Shown here: piece after piece, positions 1-10,703 of the stretch
Layout of the letters: every line of letters begins with the position of its first letter
Position numbering within the stretch: the first letter of the stretch is position 1
Source of the DNA: Candidatus Izemoplasma sp.
Lineage (GTDB): Bacteria; Bacillota_I; Bacilli_A; Izemoplasmatales; Izemoplasmataceae
DNA length: 32,122 nucleotides
Assembly: GCA_007131405.1 (NCBI GenBank)
Contig: SLQR01000019.1
Span: forward strand, 1-32,122
Direction: 5' to 3'
The notes under the pieces: generated by a model
Told to the model about the DNA's origin: nothing
Databases searched by the model: none
What the model saw: the letters and a program-made list of their open reading frames with translations, nothing else
Translations under genes and position numbers: made by a program

Positions 1-291
1 ACGAAGCGATCTTGAAACTTCAACTGTGAAGTCTACGTGACCTGGTGTATCGATGATGTTTAATCTATGATTTTTCCAACGAGCTGTCGTTGCTGCTGAT
101 GTAATTGTAATTCCACGTTCTTGTTCTTGTTCCATCCAGTCCATTTGTGAAGCACCATCATGTGTCTCACCGATTTTATGAATCTTGCCGGTATGGAATA
201 AAACACGTTCTGTTGTCGTGGTTTTACCCGCGTCAATATGGGCCATAATCCCAATATTACGTGTTTTGTCTAATGTAAATTTTCTAGCCAT
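1..291 (-). CDS. fusA: Elongation factor G, N-terminal part (runs off the left edge)
   Basis: EF-G is the translational GTPase that drives ribosomal translocation and, with RRF, ribosome recycling. Only the first 97 residues are in the window. The G1 P-loop HIDAGKTT lies at residues 18-25 and the G3 motif DTPGH at 81-85, both in the EF-G form, and the protein starts [14 protein letters not shown]. The ATG at 291 is preceded by AAGGAG at about 9 bp, next to the end of rpsG (15 bp gap). It is the third gene of the str operon after rpsL and rpsG, the usual bacterial order. The rest of the G domain and domains II-V lie outside, so completeness cannot be judged. Confidence 0.97.
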   Translation of the reverse strand, partial: MARKFTLDKTRNIGIMAHIDAGKTTTTERVLFHTGKIHKIGETHDGASQMDWMEQEQERGITITSAATTARWKNHRLNIIDTPGHVDFTVEVSRSLR

Positions 292-306
292 AATGTGGGC
301 TCCTTT

Positions 307-777
307 CTACCAGCGATAATGCGCGAATGCTTTGTTTGCGTCTGCCATTCTATGCATTTCTTCACGTTTTTTGACTGAATTTCCAATTCCATTTGCTGCA
401 TCAACGATTTCTTTTGCTAAGCGCTCTTCCATCGTTTTTTCGTTTCTTAATCTTGAGTAAAGCACTAACCATCTAAGTCCTAATGTGAAACGACGCTCAT
501 CACGTACTTCCACCGGTACTTGATAGTTTTGTCCACCAATACGTCTTGCGCGTACTTCGAATGTTGGCATAATGTTGTTTAATGCTTCTTCGAATACTTC
601 AAGTGGTGGTTTGTTCGTTACTTGTTCAACACGGTTAAAGGCATTGTATAAAATACGTTGAGCCGTACCTTTTCTCCCGTCATTCATGATGTTGTTAATT
701 AATTTAGTTACCAGTTTTGAGTTATAGAGCGGATCTGGTAAAACATCTCTTTTTGCAATATGTCCTTTACGAGGCAT
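307..777 (-). CDS. rpsG: 30S ribosomal protein S7
   Basis: S7 nucleates assembly of the 30S head by binding the 3' major domain of 16S rRNA. The 156-residue product has the standard length and the conserved start [11 protein letters not shown], the central [14 protein letters not shown] loop and the C-terminal [16 protein letters not shown] strong AGGAGG site precedes the ATG. It sits 46 bp after rpsL and 15 bp before fusA, so it should be transcribed from the rpsL promoter. In E. coli S7 is the autoregulator of this operon; I see no clear S7 target here and do not claim one. Confidence 0.98.
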   Translation of the reverse strand: MPRKGHIAKRDVLPDPLYNSKLVTKLINNIMNDGRKGTAQRILYNAFNRVEQVTNKPPLEVFEEALNNIMPTFEVRARRIGGQNYQVPVEVRDERRFTLGLRWLVLYSRLRNEKTMEERLAKEIVDAANGIGNSVKKREEMHRMADANKAFAHYRW

Positions 778-823
778 AATGGACTCCTCCTTTCAAATAG
801 GTTGCCGTTTATGATCTAGTTAA

Positions 824-1234
824 TTACTGTTCTCTTTTTGCACCGTATTTTGAACGTCCTTGTTTACGACCTTCAACACCGGATGTATCTCTTGTTCCAC
901 GTACGACATGGTAACGTACTCCCGGTAAATCTTTGACACGTCCTCCACGAATAAGCACAACACTGTGCTCTTGAAGTTTATGTCCAATCCCAGGAATATA
1001 TGCGGTTACTTCGATGTTGTTCGTTAAGCGAACACGAGCATATTTACGTAATGCTGAGTTCGGTTTTTTCGGTGTCATCGTTGCAACACGCGTACAAACA
1101 CCACGTTTTTGGGGGCTTGGTGTGTCAGTATATTCTTTTTTGAGTGTGTTGAATCCAATACCAAGATGTGGTGATTTTGTTTTTTTAACTTTTGAGTGAC
1201 GTCCTTTGCGTACTAATTGGTTAATGGTTGGCAT
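824..1234 (-). CDS. rpsL: 30S ribosomal protein S12
   Basis: S12 lies at the decoding centre and controls accuracy. The 136-residue product carries [11 protein letters not shown] and [13 protein letters not shown], the two segments where streptomycin-resistance changes arise; the lysines matching E. coli K42/K43 and K87/K88 are all present, so a streptomycin-sensitive form is expected (inference). The first gene of the str operon, it has a GAGGAGG site before the ATG and a full-consensus promoter about 115 bp upstream. In B. subtilis an L7Ae-like gene (ybxF) separates rpoC from rpsL; no such gene is present here. Confidence 0.98.
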   Translation of the reverse strand: MPTINQLVRKGRHSKVKKTKSPHLGIGFNTLKKEYTDTPSPQKRGVCTRVATMTPKKPNSALRKYARVRLTNNIEVTAYIPGIGHKLQEHSVVLIRGGRVKDLPGVRYHVVRGTRDTSGVEGRKQGRSKYGAKREQ

Positions 1235-1244
1235 AATGGTTCCT

Positions 1245-1347
1245 CCTCTCTTGATTGTTACACAACTTATCCAAGTGTGCCGGTTTCTTCATAAAAACAG
1301 GGGCTATCTAGTAAAAACCCTCATGTTTTTTCGTTTTCGCATTAGTA
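1245..1347 (-). other. Untranslated leader of the rpsL operon
   Basis: About 100 nt lie between the rpsL promoter and its start codon. Inside is a short hairpin-forming stretch (1261-1279, CACACTT pairing with AAGTTGTG around loop GGAT, one bulge) and then the GAGGAGG Shine-Dalgarno site. I recognise no known ribosomal-protein leader family. The hairpin may only keep the ribosome-binding site accessible; function unknown. Confidence 0.4.
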
Positions 1348-1376
1348 ATTATACAACACCGTACCAGGTGTGTCAA
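1348..1376 (-). promoter_or_regulatory. Sigma-A promoter of rpsL-rpsG-fusA
   Basis: On the minus strand TTGACA (1371-1376), a 17-bp spacer and TATAAT (1348-1353) make a perfect consensus -35/-10 pair. Transcription would start near 1341. It sits between the hairpin after rpoC and rpsL, so the str operon has its own strong promoter rather than relying only on read-through from rpoBC. Confidence 0.9.
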
Positions 1377-1400
1377 CTATTTCTCGCTATTCTTTTTAAA

Positions 1401-1432
1401 AGCATAACGAAGGGTGTATTGCTACACCCTTC
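1401..1432 (-). terminator. Hairpin after rpoC, probable terminator
   Basis: A perfect 10-bp stem (1409-1418 with 1423-1432) closes a 4-nt loop 8 bp after the rpoC stop codon. Reading the minus strand, the sequence after the stem is GTTATGCTTTT, so the U-tract is delayed and weak. It may be a leaky terminator or a 3' mRNA stabiliser between rpoC and the rpsL promoter. Confidence 0.55.
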
Positions 1433-1440
1433 TTATCTTT

Positions 1441-4400
1441 TTATTCGAAGAAATTTTCGTCTTCATCGATGTCTTCGATGAAGTCTTCAAATTCATGTGT
1501 TTCCTCTTCTTTAAACGTTGTCTCTGAGTCTTCAGTAAAGTCAACATCCGTTTGATCGTCTGCTTCTTCAAGATCAGGTTTTTCATACTCAAATGATTTG
1601 TGTTTTAAAATACCTGTTCCTGCTGGAATCAGACCACCAATAATAACATTTTCTTTAAGACCGACAAGGTCATCTGTTTTGCCACGAATTGCCGCATCGG
1701 TCAATACGCGAGTTGTTTCTTGGAAACTTGCTGCACTTAGGAATGATTCACTTCGAAGTGAAGCGCGCGTAATTCCGAGTAAGACTGGGCGTCCAACAGC
1801 TGGACGTTGACGGTTCTCAATGGCTTTTTTATTGGCTTCTTTAAATTCACGGATGGATATTTGTGCACCAGGTAAAAGGTCCGTGTCCCCTTCGATGATG
1901 ATGTTGATTTTACGCATCATTTGGTGAACGATGATTTCAATATGCTTATCTGAGATGTCTACCCCTTGGGCACGGTATACTTTTTGTACTTCTTTTAGAA
2001 TGTATTGCTGAACCGTTTCAGCGTCTGTTGCTTTTAGCAATTGTTTTGGATCGATTGACCCTTCAGTTAATTGCTGACCCGCTTTGACATAGTCGCCCTC
2101 TGACACTAAGAGACTCACGCCACTGTTGGTTTCGTATGTATGTTTATCGTTCCCAACAACGGTAATTTTATAGCGTTCTTGAATTTGTTCAATGTCATCA
2201 ATCTCGCCGTCAATTTCACTGATAATCGCTTTCCCTTTTGGTTGACGTGCTTCGAAAAGCTCTTGAATACGCGGAAGTCCTTGAGTAATATCGGCTCCTG
2301 CGACCCCTCCGGTATGGAACGTACGCATGGTTAACTGTGTTCCGGGTTCACCGATGGATTGAGCGGCAATAATACCAACACTTTCCCCAACTTCAACTTG
2401 TTCACCTGTTGCAAGGTTTTGTCCATAACATTTTTTACAGAGACCTTTTTTAGAGTCACATGTTAAGACTGAGCGAATTTTAACTGCGTTAATCCCTGCA
2501 TCGATAATTTCATTTGCAAGTTGGTCTGTGACATAAGTGTCTTTATGTATAATGATTTCACCCGTTTCAGGATGGGTAACAGTTTGTTGTGTATAACGTC
2601 CTCTGAGACGTTCATCTAGTGGTTCAATAATTTTAGAATCGCCATCTTGTACAGCACGAACCGTTGTTCCACGGTCTGTCTCACAGTCTTCTTCGGTGAT
2701 GACAAGATCTTGACTGACATCTACAAGACGACGGGTCAAGTACCCTGAGTCAGCTGTTTTAAGGGCTGTATCGGTTGATCCTTTACGCGCACCATGTGTT
2801 GAGATAAAGAACTCAGACATGGTTAATCCTTCGCGGAATGCTGCTTTAATCGGTAATTCGATGATTTTCCCAGATGGGTTACTCATCAGACCGCGCATAC
2901 CAGCAAGCTGGGTAAAGTTTGAGGCGTTTCCACGTGCACCTGAATCACTCATCATGTAGATGTGGTTGTCTTTAGGTAGCTCGGTTAGTAAGCCTTTTTC
3001 AATGATACTTTTTATGTTTTTCCAGACTTTAAGAACGTGTTCATAACGTTCATTTTCGGTTAGAAGCCCTTCTTCAAACAAATCTTGAATCTGTTCTACT
3101 TGTTCGTCACCTTTTATAAGTTCTTCGGCTTTCTTGCTGTAAGGGGTAACGTCAAAGGCACTAACTGTAATACCTGCATACGTAGAGTAACGGAATCCAA
3201 GGTTTTTCATCTTATCAAGCATTTTACTGGTTTCGTTGATTTTGAAATCAACAAATACACGGGAAATGATTAAGGATAAGAAACGCTTTTTAAACGGATC
3301 TACGATTGGCATTTTTTGAATGGCTTCTTTGATGTTTTCGCCACGTTTAATGAAGTATTGGCTTGGTGTGTTTTCTTCTAAGTTTTCTTTAGTTGGTTCA
3401 TTTAGGTACGGGAAACTTTTTGGAAGAATAGAGTTGAAGATAAGTTTTCCATACGTTGTAACGAGATACCCCTCTTTTTGTTCTTTTGTAAGTGGTGCGT
3501 TTCCTAGGGCATCCCCTCGAAGCGCTATGCGTGTATGTAATGTGATAACTTTATTTTCATAAGCAAGCATAGCTTCACTGACATCACCAAATACATGTCC
3601 TTCACCTTTTTCGCCTGCGCGTTCTAAGGTAAGGTAGTAGTTTCCGAGAACCATATCTTGTGAAGGGGTTACAACTGGTAACCCATCTTTTGGGTTAAGA
3701 ATATTGTTTGAAGCAAGCATTAACACACGTGCTTCAGCTTGTGCTTCTTCAGATAATGGTACATGGACAGCCATTTGGTCTCCATCAAAGTCGGCGTTAA
3801 ACGCTGTCGTTACAAGTGGGTGAAGACGGATGGCTTTTCCTTCAACAAGGACTGGTTCAAAGGCTTGAATACCTAGTCTATGAAGGGTCGGTGCACGGTT
3901 TAAAAGCACTGGATGTTCACGAATAACATCTTCGAGTACAGTCCATATTTTGTCGTCTAAACGTTCAATCATGCCTTTAGCGCTTTTAATATTTGAAGTA
4001 ATATCGCGTTCAATAAGTTCGCGAATAACAAATGGTTTAAAGAGTGAAATTGCCATTTCTTTTGGCAGTCCACATTGATACATTTCAAGGTCTGGACCAA
4101 CCACGATAACGCTACGACCAGAATAGTCTACACGTTTACCAAGTAAATTTTGACGGAAGCGTCCTTGTTTCCCGCGGAGCATATCTGAAAGTGATTTTAA
4201 AGGACGGTTCTTCTCAACAACCATTTTGCGTCCACGCTTCGAGTTGTCAATAAGTGCATCCACAGCTTCTTGAAGCATACGACGTTCATTTTTTGTGATT
4301 AAGTGTGGTGCTTTTTGTTCGATTTGGCGTTTTAAGCGATTGTTACGGTTTAAGATACGACGGTATAGGTCGTTTAAGTCCGTTGTCGCGAAGCGACCTC

Positions 4401-5133
4401 CATCGAGTTGCACCATTGGACGAAGTTCTGGTGGAATGACTGGCAAAACATCAAGCACCATCCATTCAGGCTTGTTATCTGAGTTTTTAAAGGCTTCAAG
4501 CACTTCTAAACGCTTGATGATTTTCTCACGTTTTTGTTTTGAAGCAGTTGGCAACTCTTTACGCAGTTTATAAATGGCTTCGCCTAAATCAATTTGTTTA
4601 AGCAGTTCTTTCACAGCTTCTGCACCTGTTAGTGCGCGGAAACGTGATCCATACTCCATGTATTTTTCGGTGTATTTTGCTTCAGAAAGAATTTGTTTGT
4701 ACTGAAGATCAGTATCGCCTTTGTCGATGACAATGTATGATGCTAAGTACACAACTTCTTCTAAATCTTTTGGTTTAATATCTAGCAATGTTGCGATTCG
4801 TGATGGGGTATTACGCAAGTACCATGTATGCACGACTGGTGCAGCTAATCGGATATGCCCCATACGTTCACGACGTACTTTGCTTTCCGTTATTTCAACA
4901 CCACATACAGGACATTTTTTCCCGCTTTGTGATGAGCGTTTCGATTTATTGTTACATGCACATTGAAAATCTTTGGTTGGTCCAAAGATTTCTTCACAGA
5001 AGAGCCCTTTGCGTTCTGGTTTTAGGGTTCGGTAGTTGATGGTCTCATGTTTTTCGACTTCGCCGTATGACCATGATAAGATCTCTTCAGGTGAGGCTAA
5101 ACGGATTTTATAATGTGAAAATTTTTTACTCAT
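1441..5133 (-). CDS. rpoC: DNA-directed RNA polymerase subunit beta'
   Basis: Beta' forms the catalytic clamp side of RNA polymerase. The 1230-residue product has the N-terminal zinc ribbon (C58, C60, C74, C77), the zipper/lid region with [20 protein letters not shown], and the active-site NADFDGD motif (446-452) whose three Asp residues hold Mg2+. The second zinc site (CETDRG ... [11 protein letters not shown]) and the trigger loop/bridge segment ([16 protein letters not shown]) follow. The last 46 residues are unusual: 23 are Asp or Glu. The ATG at 5133 has AAGGTGAT upstream, overlapping the end of rpoB (16-bp gap), so the genes are cotranscribed. It is not fused to rpoB. Confidence 0.98.
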   Translation of the reverse strand: MSKKFSHYKIRLASPEEILSWSYGEVEKHETINYRTLKPERKGLFCEEIFGPTKDFQCACNNKSKRSSQSGKKCPVCGVEITESKVRRERMGHIRLAAPVVHTWYLRNTPSRIATLLDIKPKDLEEVVYLASYIVIDKGDTDLQYKQILSEAKYTEKYMEYGSRFRALTGAEAVKELLKQIDLGEAIYKLRKELPTASKQKREKIIKRLEVLEAFKNSDNKPEWMVLDVLPVIPPELRPMVQLDGGRFATTDLNDLYRRILNRNNRLKRQIEQKAPHLITKNERRMLQEAVDALIDNSKRGRKMVVEKNRPLKSLSDMLRGKQGRFRQNLLGKRVDYSGRSVIVVGPDLEMYQCGLPKEMAISLFKPFVIRELIERDITSNIKSAKGMIERLDDKIWTVLEDVIREHPVLLNRAPTLHRLGIQAFEPVLVEGKAIRLHPLVTTAFNADFDGDQMAVHVPLSEEAQAEARVLMLASNNILNPKDGLPVVTPSQDMVLGNYYLTLERAGEKGEGHVFGDVSEAMLAYENKVITLHTRIALRGDALGNAPLTKEQKEGYLVTTYGKLIFNSILPKSFPYLNEPTKENLEENTPSQYFIKRGENIKEAIQKMPIVDPFKKRFLSLIISRVFVDFKINETSKMLDKMKNLGFRYSTYAGITVSAFDVTPYSKKAEELIKGDEQVEQIQDLFEEGLLTENERYEHVLKVWKNIKSIIEKGLLTELPKDNHIYMMSDSGARGNASNFTQLAGMRGLMSNPSGKIIELPIKAAFREGLTMSEFFISTHGARKGSTDTALKTADSGYLTRRLVDVSQDLVITEEDCETDRGTTVRAVQDGDSKIIEPLDERLRGRYTQQTVTHPETGEIIIHKDTYVTDQLANEIIDAGINAVKIRSVLTCDSKKGLCKKCYGQNLATGEQVEVGESVGIIAAQSIGEPGTQLTMRTFHTGGVAGADITQGLPRIQELFEARQPKGKAIISEIDGEIDDIEQIQERYKITVVGNDKHTYETNSGVSLLVSEGDYVKAGQQLTEGSIDPKQLLKATDAETVQQYILKEVQKVYRAQGVDISDKHIEIIVHQMMRKINIIIEGDTDLLPGAQISIREFKEANKKAIENRQRPAVGRPVLLGITRASLRSESFLSAASFQETTRVLTDAAIRGKTDDLVGLKENVIIGGLIPAGTGILKHKSFEYEKPDLEEADDQTDVDFTEDSETTFKEEETHEFEDFIEDIDEDENFFE

Positions 5134-5149
5134 AATATCACCTTACCTT

Positions 5150-8100
5150 CTAGGAATTAAAGCCAAATTTATCGATATAGTCCTCAACATCAGAATCTTC
5201 TACAAGACTCTTGTTTGCTTCATTTTGTTTCGTTTCACGATTAATCAACTCAACGTAGATACCGAGTGATTGAAGCTCACGTGTAAGGACACGGAACGAT
5301 TCAGGTAGACTTGGTCCTGGAATACTCTTACCATCAACAATTGCTCTAAAGACTTTGTTACGACCGATGATGTCATCGCTCTTAACGGTTAACATTTCTT
5401 GGAGACAGTACGCTGCACCATAAGCCTCAAGTGCCCATACTTCCATCTCACCAAAGCGTTGTCCTCCATTTTGTGCTTTCCCACCCATTGGTTGTTGGGT
5501 AACAAGCGTGTATGGTCCAACACTTCGTGCATGCAGTTTGTCATCGACCATGTGGTCAAGTTTAATCATATGCATAACACCGACTGACACGTCGTTGTCG
5601 TATTTATCACCCGTACGTCCAGAATAAAGTGGGGTTTTCCCATCCATCTGCATGCCGGATTCTTTCATTATTTCAACGAGATCCTCATTTTCAACACCGT
5701 CAAATACTGGTGTTGCAATATGAAGACCAAGTCTTTTTGCAGCCATACCAAGATGAATTTCAAGTACCTGCCCGATGTTCATTCGTGATGGTACCCCAAG
5801 AGGGTTCAACATGATATCAACCGGTGTTCCATCTGGTAAGTATGGCATATCTTCTTCAGGTAAAATTTTGGAGATAACCCCTTTGTTCCCATGACGCCCA
5901 GCCATTTTATCGCCTTCAGATATTTTACGTTTCTGAACGATAAAGACTTGAACGACTTCGCGTGCACCTGGTCGGAGTTCGTCATCATTGTCGCGTGAGA
6001 AGTATTTAACACTTTGAACAATGCCGCCCCCACCGTGGGGTACACGGAGTGATGTATCGCGTACTTCGCGTGATTTCTCACCGAAGATAGCGAGTAAGAG
6101 TTTATCTTCTGGTGTTGGGTCGGTGTGTCCTTTTGGTGTGATTTTACCAACAAGGATATCGCCTTCTGCAACTTCGGCTCCTGGAATAATAATTCCACGA
6201 TCGTCTAAGAATCGTCGGCCTTCTTCTCCAACATTTGGAATTTCACGTGTGATTTCTTCTTTCCCAAGTTTTGTCTCACGTGCTTCTGCTTCGTATTTTT
6301 CAATATGAATGGATGTGTATACATCTTCTTTAACTAAGCGTTCACTAAGAATAACAGCATCCTCATAGTTGTATCCGTTCCATGTCATGAAGGCGACAGT
6401 AACATTACGCCCAAGCGCAAGTTCACCCTCATCCATTGATGGACCATCGGTGATAATATCACCTTTTGTTACTTTTTCGCCAAGTTCAACAATTGGTCGC
6501 TCATTCATTAAAGTTCCTTGGTTCGTACGTTGGAACTTACGTAAATGATACGTATCCGATTTTCCGTCTGCTTTGCGAATGACGATGGTATTTGCATCAA
6601 CATAGGTCACTTCACCATCTTCGTAAGCAACAAGACATGATCCTGAATCTTGAGCGGCTTTGTATTCGATTCCCGTTCCAACAAATGGCGCCTCTGGTCG
6701 AAGTAGTGGAATCGCCTGACGTTGCATGTTTGCCCCCATTAGGGCACGGTTTGCATCATCGTGCTCAAGAAATGGAATGCATGCTGTTGAGATTGAGACA
6801 ATCTGTTTTGGTGAAACATCAATAAGTTCAATGGTTTCACGTGCATACATTTTAGTTTCTCCAAAGTAACGTGCAACAACGTTTTCTTTGACGATCCGTT
6901 TGTCCTCGGCAAGTTCAATATTTGCTTGTCCGATGGTATAGTTTTCCTCTTCGTCCGCTGTTAGATACACGATGTCATCTGTTACGTATTTTTCAATGTC
7001 ACCATTGTCTTTCTCCACGGTATCTACTTTGACGTACGGTGTTTCCATAAAGCCATATTTATTGACACGAACATAGGAAGCTAAACGGTTAATTAGTCCG
7101 ATGTTTTGTCCCTCAGGTGTTTCGATTGGACAGATGCGTCCATAGTGTGAGTAGTGAACATCACGCACTTCAAAGCCTGCACGATCACGGGTAAGACCAC
7201 CAGGTCCAAGTGCCGAGATACTGCGTTTGTGTGTTAATTCATCGAGCGGGTTTGTTTGTGACATGAATTGGGATAACTGACTTGAACCAAAAAATTCTTT
7301 GAGTGATGAAGTCAGTGGTCGGATATTAATTAAGTTTTGTGGTGTGATGTCGCTTGCACCTTGTGTACTCATACGGTCTTTTACGTTTTTCTCAAGTTTT
7401 GAAAGACCAATACGGAATTGGTTTTTGAGCAGTTCGCCAATTAAACGTAGACGACGGTTCCCTAAATGGTCAATGTCATCTAAGCGCCCATACCCTTCCA
7501 TTAAATTGAGGTAGTAACTTATACTAGCAAATATATCTGAAGCAACAATATGTTCACGTGTTTCGGTTGAGTCATTTCCAATAATGCGCACAACTTTTTC
7601 TTCATCTTCACGGTTACGGTGAATAATGTCTAGCATTTCAACTTTGGTTAAATCAAAATACAATTCATCTTTAGCGAAGGTATCTTGAATCGCTTGTTCC
7701 ATCGCTTCATAGGCTGCATTACCTTCTTGTTCAACAAATTGTTTTTTTGTGAACCCACGTGATTTAAGGTATCCTTTAACGTACTCTTTTTTCGTCCAGT
7801 ATTGTTGAGTTTTAATTTGCGCCATCTTATCCTCATCGGTAAGATACGTTAAAAACTCATTGGCATCAAGGATATCTTTTTGCGTGGTAAAGTAATATTC
7901 AAGACCATCTGAGACGACCCCTGAGATTGTCTTAGAAATCAGGTGACGGTTTGCGTTGATGATTTCAATGTGTTTTCGCGTTAACGTAACGCCTTTTTCA
8001 ATAAGAACTTCCCCAGTTTCAGGATTTACAAGGTCATTCGCTAAAGCTTTCCCACGCAAATGATTTGTAATATTTAATTTCTTATTGACTTTATAACGTC

Positions 8101-8914
8101 CAACTTCCGCTAGTTCATAGCGCTTTGAATCAAATAGTCGGCTAGTAAAAAAGCTCATCGCACCTTCAATGGTTGCTGTTTCGCCTTGGCGAAGCTTTGA
8201 ATACACTTCAAGAATTGCATCTTCAGATGAATCCGTTAAATCTTTTTCTAAAGTGCTATCAAATAGCGGATGATCTTTATATAAAGCTTTCATTTGATCT
8301 TTATCAGAAAGACCAAGAGCACTCAACAAAGTCGTGAGTGGTATTTTTTTCGAGCGATCAAGTTTAACAAATAATGTGTCTTTTGCACCTGTTTCATATT
8401 CCAACCACGCTCCGCGGTTTGGAATAACTTGACCAAGATATTTTCTTTTTAGTGTTTTTTTATCAATTTCTTCTGAGAAAAACACACCAGCACTACGAAC
8501 AATTTGTGAAACAATAACACGTTCTGACCCGTTAATCACAAATGACCCAGTTTCTGACATGAATGGGAAGTCACCCATAAAGATTTTTTGTTCTTTAATT
8601 TCTCCAGTTGTTTTGTTGACAAGTTTAACACTAACTCGTAGTGGTTTTGCGTATGTCAAGTCTTTGTCTTTGGCTTCACTTAAACTATACTTAGGTTCAC
8701 CAAATTCGAAGTTTTCAAAGTACAGTTCCAAATCTTGTGTAAAGTTTTCAATAGGTGAAATGTCCTTGAATAACTCATTAAGTCCATGTTTTACAAACCA
8801 TTCAAATGAATTGGTTTGGACTTGGATGAGGTTTGGTAATTCAATGTTGGACTTGACGCGTGAGTAGTTTCTTCTTTCGCGTTTCTTGCCATATTTAACG
8901 ATTTTGTAATTCAC
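5150..8914 (-). CDS. rpoB: DNA-directed RNA polymerase subunit beta
   Basis: Beta holds the other half of the RNA polymerase active cleft. The 1254-residue product has the fork region with SSQLSQFM (from about 545), [18 protein letters not shown], the [11 protein letters not shown] motif, and the [13 protein letters not shown] catalytic lysine region. In the rifampicin pocket, residue 552 is Ser where E. coli has D516, and residue 565 is Ser where E. coli has R529; H562 (H526) and S567 (S531) are kept. The start is GTG at 8914, chosen because GGGGTGA lies 6 bp upstream and the protein starts in register with the family. First gene of rpoBC, with its own promoter at 8985-9013. Confidence 0.98.
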   Translation of the reverse strand: MNYKIVKYGKKRERRNYSRVKSNIELPNLIQVQTNSFEWFVKHGLNELFKDISPIENFTQDLELYFENFEFGEPKYSLSEAKDKDLTYAKPLRVSVKLVNKTTGEIKEQKIFMGDFPFMSETGSFVINGSERVIVSQIVRSAGVFFSEEIDKKTLKRKYLGQVIPNRGAWLEYETGAKDTLFVKLDRSKKIPLTTLLSALGLSDKDQMKALYKDHPLFDSTLEKDLTDSSEDAILEVYSKLRQGETATIEGAMSFFTSRLFDSKRYELAEVGRYKVNKKLNITNHLRGKALANDLVNPETGEVLIEKGVTLTRKHIEIINANRHLISKTISGVVSDGLEYYFTTQKDILDANEFLTYLTDEDKMAQIKTQQYWTKKEYVKGYLKSRGFTKKQFVEQEGNAAYEAMEQAIQDTFAKDELYFDLTKVEMLDIIHRNREDEEKVVRIIGNDSTETREHIVASDIFASISYYLNLMEGYGRLDDIDHLGNRRLRLIGELLKNQFRIGLSKLEKNVKDRMSTQGASDITPQNLINIRPLTSSLKEFFGSSQLSQFMSQTNPLDELTHKRSISALGPGGLTRDRAGFEVRDVHYSHYGRICPIETPEGQNIGLINRLASYVRVNKYGFMETPYVKVDTVEKDNGDIEKYVTDDIVYLTADEEENYTIGQANIELAEDKRIVKENVVARYFGETKMYARETIELIDVSPKQIVSISTACIPFLEHDDANRALMGANMQRQAIPLLRPEAPFVGTGIEYKAAQDSGSCLVAYEDGEVTYVDANTIVIRKADGKSDTYHLRKFQRTNQGTLMNERPIVELGEKVTKGDIITDGPSMDEGELALGRNVTVAFMTWNGYNYEDAVILSERLVKEDVYTSIHIEKYEAEARETKLGKEEITREIPNVGEEGRRFLDDRGIIIPGAEVAEGDILVGKITPKGHTDPTPEDKLLLAIFGEKSREVRDTSLRVPHGGGGIVQSVKYFSRDNDDELRPGAREVVQVFIVQKRKISEGDKMAGRHGNKGVISKILPEEDMPYLPDGTPVDIMLNPLGVPSRMNIGQVLEIHLGMAAKRLGLHIATPVFDGVENEDLVEIMKESGMQMDGKTPLYSGRTGDKYDNDVSVGVMHMIKLDHMVDDKLHARSVGPYTLVTQQPMGGKAQNGGQRFGEMEVWALEAYGAAYCLQEMLTVKSDDIIGRNKVFRAIVDGKSIPGPSLPESFRVLTRELQSLGIYVELINRETKQNEANKSLVEDSDVEDYIDKFGFNS

Positions 8915-8984
8915 TAATATTCACCCCGTTTTTTGTTTAAAAAGTGATTACAACGCAAAAAAGCGCATTGTATCGCATTTTGAT

Positions 8985-9013
8985 ATTTTACCACAATCCT
9001 GTCAAATAGTCAA
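8985..9013 (-). promoter_or_regulatory. Probable sigma-A promoter of rpoB-rpoC
   Basis: TTGACT (9008-9013), a 17-bp spacer and TAAAAT (8985-8990) on the minus strand. The -35 box overlaps the stop codon of the upstream methyltransferase gene. The predicted leader of about 65 nt contains a 7-bp hairpin (about 8950-8971, ACAATGC with GCGTTGT around a T-rich loop), whose role is unknown. Confidence 0.7.
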
Positions 9014-9594
9014 CGTGTTTTACACCTTATCACGTGAAAGCCTTTTTGTTTTCGAGCAACGCTAACATCATATATGGTTTCTAAAAACACGATTGCAGAT
9101 TTGGCCCCATGCTTTTTGTGCATGACAAGCCATAAGGATCCTTGAGAATTCAAATGCGCCTTTGCGGTTTCAAACATTGCATAAAGATTCTGTTTTCCGA
9201 TTCGAATCGGTGGATTGGACACAATGTGATCATACATTGTATCAAGTGCGTCAAATCCCTGACTCAGTCGAATTGTTGCGTTGAGTTTGTGTTGGTCGGC
9301 GTTTTCTTTCGCCAGTGCTAAAGCTCTCTCATTAACATCAACCATCGTTACGGTTGCTTTTTTCGATACACCGAGGACCGTCCCAATCACACCATAGCCA
9401 CATCCTAAATCAAGGACATGTTCTTTAGGTTTAATCTCAACCGTGTTGAGTAAAAGATCGGTTGCGGTATCGACATGGTCTTTTGAGAAAACACCATGAT
9501 CGGTCTTAAAAACAAAATGATGCTTGTGAAATATATAGTTAATGGTTTTGGGATTGCTTTTGGTATCCTGGTTGTTTGAAAAGTAATGGGTCAT
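9010..9594 (-). CDS. ybxB: RsmC-like class I SAM methyltransferase (YbxB family)
   Basis: Predicted SAM-dependent rRNA-type N-methyltransferase. The SAM-binding motif I is VLDLGCGYGVIG, an acidic residue ends the second strand (MVDVNERAL), and SNPPIR is the catalytic NPP(Y/F/I) motif of N6/N2 methylases. The family is related to RsmC (16S rRNA m2G1207), but the target of YbxB proteins is not something I can state from sequence. ATG 9594 is chosen over an in-frame codon 24 bp upstream because GGGAAGGTG lies at the right distance; the product is 194 aa. It sits between rplL and rpoB exactly as ybxB does in B. subtilis. Confidence 0.88.
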   Translation of the reverse strand: MTHYFSNNQDTKSNPKTINYIFHKHHFVFKTDHGVFSKDHVDTATDLLLNTVEIKPKEHVLDLGCGYGVIGTVLGVSKKATVTMVDVNERALALAKENADQHKLNATIRLSQGFDALDTMYDHIVSNPPIRIGKQNLYAMFETAKAHLNSQGSLWLVMHKKHGAKSAIVFLETIYDVSVARKQKGFHVIRCKTR

Positions 9595-9621
9595 ACATTC
9601 ACCTTCCCATTTGCACAAAAG

Positions 9622-9648
9622 CCAAAAACCTGAGTTTACACTCAGGTT
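9622..9648 (-). terminator. Rho-independent terminator after rplL
   Basis: A 9-bp perfect stem (9627-9635 with 9640-9648) with a GTAA loop on the minus strand is followed by a short U-run (TTTTT then GG). It lies 18 bp after the rplL stop. It closes the rplK-rplL transcription unit, perhaps only partly, because no clear promoter for ybxB is visible. Confidence 0.8.
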
Positions 9649-9666
9649 TATTTATTACGGCTTTTG

Positions 9667-10029
9667 TTATTTAAGCTCAACAGTTGCGCCAGCTTCTTCT
9701 AATTTAGCTTTAACTTCATCAGCGTCTTCTTTGCTGACTTGTTCTTTGACGGTACCAGGTACGTTGTCAACGAGTTCTTTAGCTTCTTTAAGCCCAAGAC
9801 CTGTTAATTCACGTACAATTTTGATAACCCCAATTTTTTTCGCTCCGAAATCTGTAAGGATTACGTCGAATTCAGTTTGTTCTTCTGCTTCTGCAGCTGC
9901 AGGTCCTGCTACAGCAACAGCACTTGGATCCACACCGAACTCCTCTTTCATAAGGTCAACTAAGTCTTTAAGTTCTAATAATGTTTTGTCTTTTAAAGCT
10001 TCAATAATTTCTGAGTTTTTAAGTGCCAT
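9667..10029 (-). CDS. rplL: 50S ribosomal protein L7/L12
   Basis: L7/L12 forms the flexible stalk dimers that recruit and activate translational GTPases. The 120-residue acidic product has the N-terminal dimerisation helices (1-30), an Ala-rich hinge around [14 protein letters not shown], and the globular C-terminal domain with [20 protein letters not shown], the factor-binding face. The ATG has a GGAGG site. It follows rplJ by 27 bp; L10 is its binding partner in the stalk. Confidence 0.98.
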   Translation of the reverse strand: MALKNSEIIEALKDKTLLELKDLVDLMKEEFGVDPSAVAVAGPAAAEAEEQTEFDVILTDFGAKKIGVIKIVRELTGLGLKEAKELVDNVPGTVKEQVSKEDADEVKAKLEEAGATVELK

Positions 10030-10056
10030 GATATTTCCTCCTATTATTTACGTATT

Positions 10057-10557
10057 CTACGCGTTATTTTCTAAATTTTCGACATGTAAACTTAATGCAA
10101 TTGCAACTTCTTTAATTGGTTGCAATAACCCACCTGCGAACATCGTAAGTAATGTTTCTCTATTTGGTAATGTCGCAATGGTTTGAATCGCTGTGTTATC
10201 CATGAATTCTCCATCCACAACACCAACTTTAAGTTCAAGTTTTTTGTGGTCTTTTGCGAAATCATAAACGACTTTAGCCGCTGATACACTGTCTTCATTA
10301 GAGAATGCGACAGCATTCGGTCCGGTCAAATGTTCTACAATTCCTTCGTATCCAGCAGCTTGAGCAGCACGACGAATGATGTTATTTTTGATAACTTTCA
10401 TTTCGCATCCACTTTCAAGCAGTTTGACACGTAGGTCCGTCACTTCTTCAACAGTTAGTCCAAGATAATCGACGATAACGATAGAGTTTGACGATGTGAA
10501 TTTTTCTGTAAGTTCTTCTACGAGTAATTGTTTCTTTTCAATCGCTTTTTGTGACAC
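10057..10557 (-). CDS. rplJ: 50S ribosomal protein L10
   Basis: L10 anchors the L7/L12 dimers to 23S rRNA. Conserved features are the N-terminal VSQKAIEKKQ start, the central SNSIVIVDYLGL and LTGPNAVAFS segments, and the C-terminal helix that binds L7/L12. An in-frame GTG at 10566 lies inside the Shine-Dalgarno sequence, so I choose the GTG at 10557, 8 nt after AGGAGG, giving 166 aa. The gene is preceded by an L10-type leader RNA with an attenuator, so its expression with rplL is probably autoregulated by the L10-L12 complex. Confidence 0.95.
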   Translation of the reverse strand: MSQKAIEKKQLLVEELTEKFTSSNSIVIVDYLGLTVEEVTDLRVKLLESGCEMKVIKNNIIRRAAQAAGYEGIVEHLTGPNAVAFSNEDSVSAAKVVYDFAKDHKKLELKVGVVDGEFMDNTAIQTIATLPNRETLLTMFAGGLLQPIKEVAIALSLHVENLENNA

Positions 10558-10579
10558 GTGTTCCACCTCCTACAGTGTA

Positions 10580-10616
10580 CAATAAAAACCTCTTCTGTCC
10601 GATAAACAAAAGAGGT
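10580..10616 (-). terminator. Attenuator of the L10 leader
   Basis: An 11-bp stem with one mismatch (10606-10616 with 10588-10598; ACCTCTTTTGT against ACAGAAGAGGT) is followed by TTTTATTG on the minus strand, 15-20 nt before the rplJ Shine-Dalgarno site. This is the position and form of the conditional terminator in L10 leaders. Confidence 0.8.
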
Positions 10617-10692
10617 CTATGGTTTAGATCATAGGTCTTTTGTCTCGTCAGGAAATTAAGCGTAAAGCACCTGATGTCTTAGACAGTTTTAT
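10580..10692 (-). ncRNA. L10 leader (autoregulatory ribosomal-protein leader RNA)
   Basis: Between rplA and rplJ the transcript shows the hallmark of the Bacillota L10 leader: AAGACATCAGGTG, a short loop, then TTAATTTCCTGACGAG, which builds the 23S-like internal-loop structure recognised by L10(L12)4. It is followed by a competing CTATG/CATAG helix and by an attenuator hairpin just before rplJ. In B. subtilis binding of L10-L12 favours termination ahead of rplJ. The match is by eye and should be confirmed with a covariance model. Confidence 0.82.
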
Positions 10693-10703
10693 GGTTGTAT
10701 TGC

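Noticed and set aside
9611-10186. Open frame of 191 codons on the plus strand across rplL and rplJ
   Set aside because: Antisense to two certain ribosomal protein genes; Ser/Ala-rich composition reflects the reverse of their codon usage, and the rplL terminator lies at its start.
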